A stretch of 64,000 nucleotides of DNA from the NCBI GenBank assembly GCA_015345905.1, contig JADDTR010000009.1:682001-746000 (forward strand), given 5' to 3'. The position numbers and the translations under genes were made by a program. Under the pieces are notes generated by a model, which was given only the letters and a program-made list of their open reading frames with translations, searched no databases and was not told the DNA's origin. Every line of letters starts with the position of its first letter. Position 1 is the stretch's first letter. The stretch is from Aotearoamyces nothofagi. Lineage: Eukaryota > Ascomycota > Leotiomycetes > Leotiales > Tympanidaceae. This document shows, one piece after another, positions 57,370-64,000 of the stretch.

Positions 57370-58090
57370 TGCCTTTCTATTTTGTGGGAGCAAGTAGAAT
57401 AGCACTAAATAGATGGCGGAGAAGGCTGAAGAAGGCTGGCGAGTTTTGATCCTTTGAAAAGTAACATTCCGCTCAGCCTAGACGAATAGATAGTACTACA
57501 TCAGTCTTATTTTAGGAGTATGGTTTCTTCGTTAGTAAATAATAAGAGCTTTGAGCCAATTGCTATATTTCAGGTGTATTATTCCTCTTGTCGTTCACTG
57601 ACGAAGCAGTAAATCCAGAACTTACTATATTAACGACATTGCAACACAAAGACAGAAATGGAACAAAAACGAGGGATGTTCTAGGCGCAAAATGACGCGA
57701 TCGATCTATCTGATCAGATTTGGCAGAGATAAGCGACAAGCGATAAGTGATCAGAGATAAGAAATGCGAAAAATCGTGGGCTGGAGTTTTCCGGCCCGGA
57801 ACAATATCAAGGATTATATTGCGACATCCTCGTCACTCATTTGCAACTGCGAAAAGCCCCGACCTTTCTCCTGGTATGGCCGGCTCTGAAAATACTCGAG
57901 AACGTCCAGCATCATTCCCAACTCATATATTATAGCAGAAAGCTGCAGTCCTATATGCGGAGCGGATAGGTCCCTGTACTCGTTACAGATCGCCCCCGTT
58001 ACGTGGCGTGGATGCGCCCGTCGGACGTTCGACCTTGCCCTTTCGTAGCACGGCCTTCTGGGTTATAGCATCCTGTCGACCCGCGATAGT
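57370..58090. promoter_or_regulatory. Region between OPT copy 2 and the MFS gene, with a GATA cluster
   Basis: The left part is AT-rich and probably the OPT 3' end. Between 57708 and 57761 lie a 12-bp palindrome ATCTGATCAGAT and three GATAAG words (57728, 57742, 57756). GATAAG is the site of AreA-type nitrogen regulators; the cluster is about 330 bp upstream of the MFS ATG. Confidence 0.5.
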
Positions 58091-60122
58091 ATGGGCGTCC
58101 ACATAGCCACTGGGGCAGAGCGTGAAGAGGAGAATAATTTGACTGGCGATGTCTCTAGCAGAAGGACCGACTCGTCATACATTACCACCATAGACTGCCT
58201 CGACGCCCAACTGGATCCCCAGGTGGACAGCTCCAATGAAATTCAACCAGCGAAAAGGCCGCAGGTCTCATGGATGAGCCTCCCTAACAAGAAACAGCTG
58301 GCTGTTCTCGTTATTGCACGTCTCTCAGAACCTCTCGTACAAACATCATTACAGGTATGTCAGATCCAGCCGGAGGCATAGTCTGATCCAGGCGTGGCCT
58401 AACTCTTCTCGGACCTGCATTAATTTGATCAACTTCTCAGTCTTATATGTTCTATCAGCTCAAGTCCTTTGATCGAAGCTTACCTGACTCTGTTATTGCA
58501 GGCCAGGCAGGTGTAATGCAGGCAAGCTTCAAGGCCGGCCAGCTCGTTACAGCTATGATCTGGGGTTCAATCGCAGATTCGGATTGGTCAGGCAGGAAGA
58601 CTGTAGTTCTGATTGGCCTTTTAGGAACTCGTAAGCTGAGCTGCTCTGAGAGACATGATCACGGACTGACACCTATTGCTAGTGGTGTCTTGTGTTGGAT
58701 TTGGATTTTCAACTACCTTTTGGCAGGCGCTAACATTTCGAACAATTGGCGGTGCGTTGAATGGTAATGTCCCTGTGATGAGGACTATCATTTCAGAGAT
58801 CATATTAGAGAAAAAGTATGTCAATCCCAGCTGCGTACTGACAGCTCTTATACTAAACAGCTACAGATATCAATCTAGAGCTTTCCTACTTCTGCCAATG
58901 TGCTTTAATATAGGTTCAATCGTTGGACCGTTACTTGGAGGAGTACTAGCAGACCCAGCAAACAGCTATCCGGACCTGTTCGGTAACGTCGAATGGCTTC
59001 GTAAATATCCGTATGCTGCACCAAACCTTGTGAGCGCAGTATTTATGTTATGGTCAGCATGTTTAGTGTTCTTCGGTCTGGAAGAGGTATTATTCCCAGT
59101 CCAAAGACAATCTAGCATACTAATGTAGACAGACTCTGGAATCTATCAGTCATAAAGAAGACATAGGTATTAAATGTAGTCGGAAAATTTCACAAATAAC
59201 GGGAGCTATCTTCCGGCGTTTTCGAACGGCTAAGGATGCAATTCCTGATAGACGAATTGGGGGCTTAGAAGGATCAGATGAATCAGAAGGGCTTTTGGAA
59301 AATTATGGTGAGAGAAGCGGTGAACCGGACGATGACAGGCCAAAGGCAAAGGCGAAAAGAATGCCAAGGTATACTCAGAAGCTACCGTTCCGCAGGATAT
59401 TTACACCCAACTTGATTAATACCCTGATTGCCTCGGCAATCGTTGGAATCTATATGGGTGCTTTCCAACCACTGTGGCTCATATTTCTATCTACTTCTGT
59501 CGCCGACCCTGCAGGTGATACCCAGCATCCACCGTTTTTCTTCACTGGTGGTCTCGGTATGCCGCCCCGCGATGTCGGTTTTGCCATGGCTCTCCTCGGT
59601 ACGATTGGGATCACGCTTCAACTCTTTGTCTACCCCACTGTCACGCACAGGATTGGCGTGGTGCGCTGCTGGCGCATATTCCTCTACAGCTTCCCGGTAG
59701 CCGCTATATTCGCACCCTTCCTCGCACTCGTCCCGTCTCGATCACCACCTCCAGCCGGAAAGGATGGCGCCCTGATTTGGTTAGCGATGTGTGGAGTTCT
59801 GATGGTACAGGTCGTGGGCCGAGTGTTTGTGGGTCCAGCAACGGCTATCTTAATCAACAACTGTTCTCCACATCCCTCGGCATTGGCTACCACACATGGA
59901 ATTGCACAGACGGTTGCAAGTGCCGTACGGACGATCGCACCAGTGTTGGCCGGCTGGCTCTATGGGGTGAGCTTAAGTCATGCTATGGTAGGGGCTGTGT
60001 GGTGGGGATTGGCCGTCATAGCACTTTATGGGTGCATTGTAAGTAACTGGGTTGTAGAAGGGAATGGCCATGAGATCTTGCTAGAAGGCGATGCTGAGTG
60101 GGAGGATGAAGCAGAGGCTTAA
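58091..60122 (+). CDS. MFS transporter, DHA1 / ZIF-like type
   Basis: This exporter-type membrane protein has 600 residues from exons 58091-58354, 58441-58630, 58683-58815, 58861-59086 and 59133-60122. Features are a hydrophilic N-terminus (about 75 residues), AGVMQASFKAGQLVTAMIWG with the GSIADSDWSGRKTV loop, RTIGGALNGNVPVMRTIISE, YQSRAFLLLPMCFNIGSIVG, a long acidic central loop (about 300-355), and a C-terminal half with NNCSPHPSALATTHGIAQTV. That last motif is characteristic of the fungal group related to plant ZIF and yeast YCR023C-like transporters. The substrate is unknown. Four short introns (45-86 nt). Confidence 0.88.
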
Positions 60123-60363
60123 ATGGGAGCCTTATGATTGATATAGATGGTGAGATCTGTGAAAAGCGTGCATTCAATCTGAAGATAGTATATATGATTT
60201 CATAGCCAGGGTGTAAATTATGTAGTAGAATATCCCTGCTATTAGTAGATTCAAAGTTTTAGCCTAAATACCCTGCAAAAAGGCAATTGCTAATAGCATT
60301 AAGCTTGTCATCACTATAATACTTACCAGGCTATCAGGCATTCCCGGATTTAAGACTAGTTTG

Positions 60364-61512
60364 TCACGCCAGGAATTTATTCTCTTTGTCCGTCGTGGAG
60401 CTGTCTCGACCGTCTTCTAGCGGCTTTTCCGTCCTCAGCAGCCGTAGAAACCAGTGTTCCAAGGGAAGCAAGACCAGCAAGAACTCGTTAGTTCTCCAGC
60501 CAACGACCGGCACCAGAGCTCCCACAACAGCATCGAGGATGAAGTGGTTTGCCGTAGCCAGTATCGTTAGCAGCATCATGGTTGGCCAGATCGGGGCTAT
60601 CATCCGGACGATTCTGTGCGGGGAGAATCGCCACAGGCACACGGCGATGAACGCCGCAGTGCCGAAGTGTAGACTTGGCATGGCTGCGATCGTGAGCTGA
60701 TGCCTGTTCTTGGACCATACGGTCTGTTTCTTCTGGTGTAGGATGTCGATATATCCGTACATATAGGGCAGCAGCCGCGGAGGCATGCATCGCCAACACG
60801 TGACGATAATGAACGCGAGGAGGTTGTCCATGGCTATCGTGCGTCGTATCTTGCAGAACAGCGACCGGGGCAGGTAGCTATATGTGTAGACGAGAAAGCA
60901 GACACCCACGAAGATATGCGAGTAGTAAAAGCTCGGCAGGATGCGCATCAGGACCGGCCAGCTCTCGAGGATGTATCTCTGGAGCCCCAGCTCGATGTCC
61001 AGGCCAACACGGCTCTCGACGGAGAGCAGGAACAGAGCGTGTCTCCGAGCGCGGTCGAAAATGGCCTTGTTGTCCCGGATGCAATAGGCGGAGAATGCTC
61101 GGGCAAGTTGATATACCTGCTGTGGTCAGCGAGGGGATCCGTCTTTATCATGCTGCTCCGCACGCCGAATGGAGCATACCCAGTATGTCAGATTCCAGTA
61201 CCCGAGCTCGACCAGGAACGGGAAATGGTCCAGGAGTCTCGACGTGAAGTTCTGGCGAAACGGCCGGGTGTCCGGGGCAGGCTCCGCGCGTGGCACCTCG
61301 CCGGCACCTCGAGACATGAGGCGGACATCATTGTCGTCGTCGCCGGGATGCTCGTTTCTTCGCGTCGACTTCGGGCGCCTGTTGATGAGCGTCCCGGCTA
61401 CAAAGGCGACGAGGATGGCTTTGGGATTTATCAGATTAGATTGACAATTCCGAGGTTTCGGGCGGGCTTTCCACTCACAGCCAGGCTCGACAACATTCTT
61501 CATAAACCCCAT
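60364..61512 (-). CDS. PAP2-superfamily membrane phosphatase/transferase
   Basis: The product has 362 residues from exons 61512-61180 and 61119-60364. About six helices follow a hydrophilic loop rich in R and E (about residues 45-80). The PAP2 acid-phosphatase motifs are visible as NRHQLTIAAMPSLHFGTA (motif 2, catalytic-type SLH) and ATANHFILDAVVGA (motif 3, H and D). The arrangement resembles the Aur1/inositolphosphotransferase-like subgroup (PAP2_3) used in lipid headgroup chemistry. Start: the ATG at 61512 (MGFMKNVVEPG); an earlier in-frame ATG at 61536 exists. Specificity unknown. Confidence 0.85.
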
Positions 61513-63168
61513 GGTCCCAAGTACACGACTACGCAACTACACTGCGAACAGATTGCTTTCATCACGGCTTCGGAGCGCGGAGCCATTATGTATGGTCCTG
61601 CGCGAGAAGAGCAGCGTGAGGAGCGCTCGATTGAAGGACGGGTGATGACGTGGGCGCTTGTATACTACGTCTCGAAACATTACGCATTACCTCGCGGATT
61701 GCTTACGTACACTCCGAGGCCTGCGCGATGGTTTGGACAGAACGGAATCTAGCCAGGATAGCAAGCCCGCAATATATGGTTTTGACGCGTTGATATCACG
61801 TTTGCCACAGTGGTCGTGTGTTTTCGGCGCCGGCGTTTCGGCGCAGCCGAATAGTACAGACTGTCGACTTGGCGATGCTGATGAAAGTCGTGCGCGAATG
61901 TGCTGTTATATTGAATAGTTACATGCTCCAGGCTGGTATTGGCCGTCCATAGAGGATGGCTAGGTTCTTCCTACGCAGATAAATATACAGTACAAGACCC
62001 ATGCACACGTAGTATAATCGAGCCAGCGTGGTAGGATTATCTTTACCGTGGTCTTGGAAAGGCGGAGAAGGACACAACGGAATTAACTATTGCTCAACAA
62101 GGCTACTTACATTTATACAATACCGGATACCCCAAATATGTATGCCGAGATGGAGTGTCTGAGGATGAGCTTGTTGCCTCTTTACGGCGTAGCAATGTTC
62201 CATAAATCCATACCGGACGACTAGCTTCGTGAAGCTCTCATGATTTCGCGATTCTCCCAACGGAGAGCCCCACAATTCTCCAGCGCACGTTCAGCCCCCT
62301 AAATGCCTCGGCCAGTGACTTAACAGTGACCTAATCAGAGCGGTGACAACTTCAAGACATTGATCTGGAGTTTTTCCAGCGCTGGCGGAGAGGCAGTTCT
62401 GAAAGATGCTGGCAGGATGTAAGATAGAAGGAAATACGCGCGGGATATGATAAATTGATGGTACGGGCTTGAACTCCGCCGAGTGGATGAAATCCTCAAC
62501 TATAAACGGATCGGACGATCAAGTAAAATTGGTGAGTAAATAACCAAGAGGCTTGGATAATTATAGATTGTTTACGACATGTATATGCCTAATAATGTAA
62601 AATATTCAGAATACTTATATACTCGATAAACAGTAAATCGGGCTCTCTCTAAGTTTTGACAAAATAATAGATAATCGTCGGATTTTGACCACCTTTGGTG
62701 ACATATTTGGCCAATGCCGTGAAGGGTATATTTCGGTACAGAGAGTCCAGAAGATCGAACCCCAAGTTAAGGCGAAACGTAAAACAAAGCAGGAAACAAT
62801 TGTCAAGGCTTTACCGACGTGTGATGGATTCTTGGACGTAGTAAGATCGAGGGCGAAATGGTCGACTGAGGTGGATATTATAAAGTTAGATGATGTCAAG
62901 GACTGCTTAAAATGATGGGCAGAGAATTCTTACCAATGAACATCCATCTGACTCCAAAGACAAGGGACTTTCGACAACCATGTGCTCGATAATGTAAAGA
63001 CCAAGGTTAGTTCTCGTATATTTGATGAGTCAAAAAATAATGACTTGTTTGCGAATTTAACAATTCTTTTTATAAAACTTTTGACTGCCTAACATAAATC
63101 ATTAAAACAAAGCATTATTCTACAAACCTCATTATGACTCCTTATATGTGAACCTAACCCTAATCTCA
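61513..63168. other. 1.7-kb region without an intact gene
   Basis: The left part is the upstream region of the PAP2 gene. From about 62500 the sequence is AT-rich and contains a sugar-porter-like fragment on the minus strand (62740-62870). No intact gene seen. Confidence 0.5.
62740..62873 (-). pseudogene. MFS sugar-porter-like fragment
   Basis: A short stretch in the frame 62615-62899 reads CFVLRFALTWGSIFWTLCTE, followed by IYPSRHWPN. It resembles the helix 10 / loop region of sugar porters (FACxWGPxxWVYxxEIYPSR). The surroundings are AT-rich and show no other porter motif. Probably a decayed fragment, possibly altered by repeat-induced point mutation. Confidence 0.35.
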
Positions 63169-64000
63169 TTAATCCTGTACCTCTTTGATTGGTCCAACGT
63201 AAGTTTCTTTCCCATACCATAACCAAGCAATGCCGCTAACGATAATTGTCCCACCGTAGACGACGCAAGTGTAATTCATGTTCAAAGCCGTGACTGGAAC
63301 CGTGGACGGGAAGAACATCCATATGGAGATGAACATGCTGTAGAATATTGAGAACAGGTTGATTGGCATTCCCCAAGCGCCAAGCTTCCAAGGCCCAAAT
63401 GGTATTTCCTGTCGAGAGAAGCGCCGCATGACGAGCAATACCACAGGAAGTAGATATGAAGTATATAGAGCGACGGTTGCTAGGCCCGTGATGGCATAGA
63501 ATGCTGCGGTTGAGGCAACGTTAATAAGCCCGAGAATGAGGAGGAGAATGGTTGTAAGAATGATAGATCGAACTGGGATTGCACGGCTGTTGTGGACCTG
63601 TGATTCTCATGTTAGCGATGATGAGTGATTCAGGGACTGATGATATGAAAGTGCTGAATTACGTGTGATAAGTACTGTGAATATGGGAGGCCATTATCGC
63701 GCGCAAACGCCCAAGTGATGCGAGATGCTGCAGCAAGGAGGCCCCAGGTAGATGTTATTGCCGACACTACAAGGCCCGCAATCATAAGAGTTGCTGCAGT
63801 CTTCGAGCCTGTGGCTTGATAGAGTATTTCAATAATTGGGTACCCGGTTTTAGTTCCTAGAGCAGCGTACAGATCACCCATGCTAAAGAGGAGAGCTATT
63901 AGGAAACCAAAGCCGAGTGCACCGTTAAGGACTATGCTTGTGACCATGGACCGTGGCACGACTGTTGCTGCGTGCTCAATTTCTTCGCCTATGTTAAACA
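63169..64000 (-). CDS. Amino-acid/choline permease (APC family), partial
   Basis: This is the C-terminal part of a plasma-membrane permease; the gene runs off the right edge. Exons visible are 64000-63663 and 63597-63169. Upstream frame reads EEIEHAATVVPRSMVTSIVL, the typical APC helix 6 region, followed by GYPIIEILYQATGSKTAATL, STWGLLAAASRITWAFARDN and the final helices ending YVGPIKEVQD. The choice between GABA, choline or amino-acid permease cannot be made from this part. The intron (63662-63598, 65 nt) separates QYLSH from VHNSRAIPV, a common fungal position. Confidence 0.9.

Noticed and set aside
60916-61752. 278-codon plus-strand frame
   Set aside because: It overlaps the PAP2 gene on the other strand and carries no recognisable domain.

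Overview
The window looks like a chromosome segment from a filamentous ascomycete (Pezizomycotina, possibly Eurotiomycetes; I cannot place it further). The reasons are split genes with short GT-AG introns (mostly 45-70 nt), Zn2Cys6 transcription factors, MFS, OPT and ABC-C transporters, an L-arabinitol dehydrogenase and a cytochrome-b5 sphingolipid desaturase. I recognise no rRNA, tRNA, CRISPR array or intact mobile element. Most exon joins given here were checked by reading frame and total length.

Left part (0-16.4 kb): a Zn2Cys6 regulator diverges from an L-arabinitol 4-dehydrogenase gene, followed by a zinc alcohol dehydrogenase of the cinnamyl/Adh6 type. Next come an NTF2-like/flavin monooxygenase fusion, an MFS sugar porter and a second Zn2Cys6 regulator. 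The upstream regions of these last three genes share an exact 12-bp word (four copies), one of which covers the regulator's own start codon. This is the best evidence in the window for a small co-regulated group.

Middle (16.4-37 kb): an AT-rich stretch, a short hypothetical gene, and a tail-anchored AIG1/GIMAP-like GTPase. An acyl-CoA-dehydrogenase-fold (DszC-like) monooxygenase then diverges from a Yor1-type ABC-C transporter across a 1.6-kb region with four TCACGTGG words. After these come a GH16 enzyme, an Ftr1 iron permease with two iron-type GATA sites upstream, a broken phosphotransferase gene, a delta-8 sphingolipid desaturase, and a 2.9-kb gene-poor, repeat-rich stretch.

Right part (37-64 kb): transport and nitrogen-related genes predominate. 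There are two oligopeptide (OPT) transporters, a DUF885 metalloprotease-like protein, a DUF1348 protein, an amidase, a DHA1-type MFS, a PAP2 membrane enzyme and, at the edge, an amino-acid/choline permease. Among them sits a large TPR/ankyrin protein with a TIR-like C-terminal domain, the gene most likely to belong to a poorly described signalling or self-recognition system, and a Rrg1-type methyltransferase. At least two decayed genes lie here as well.
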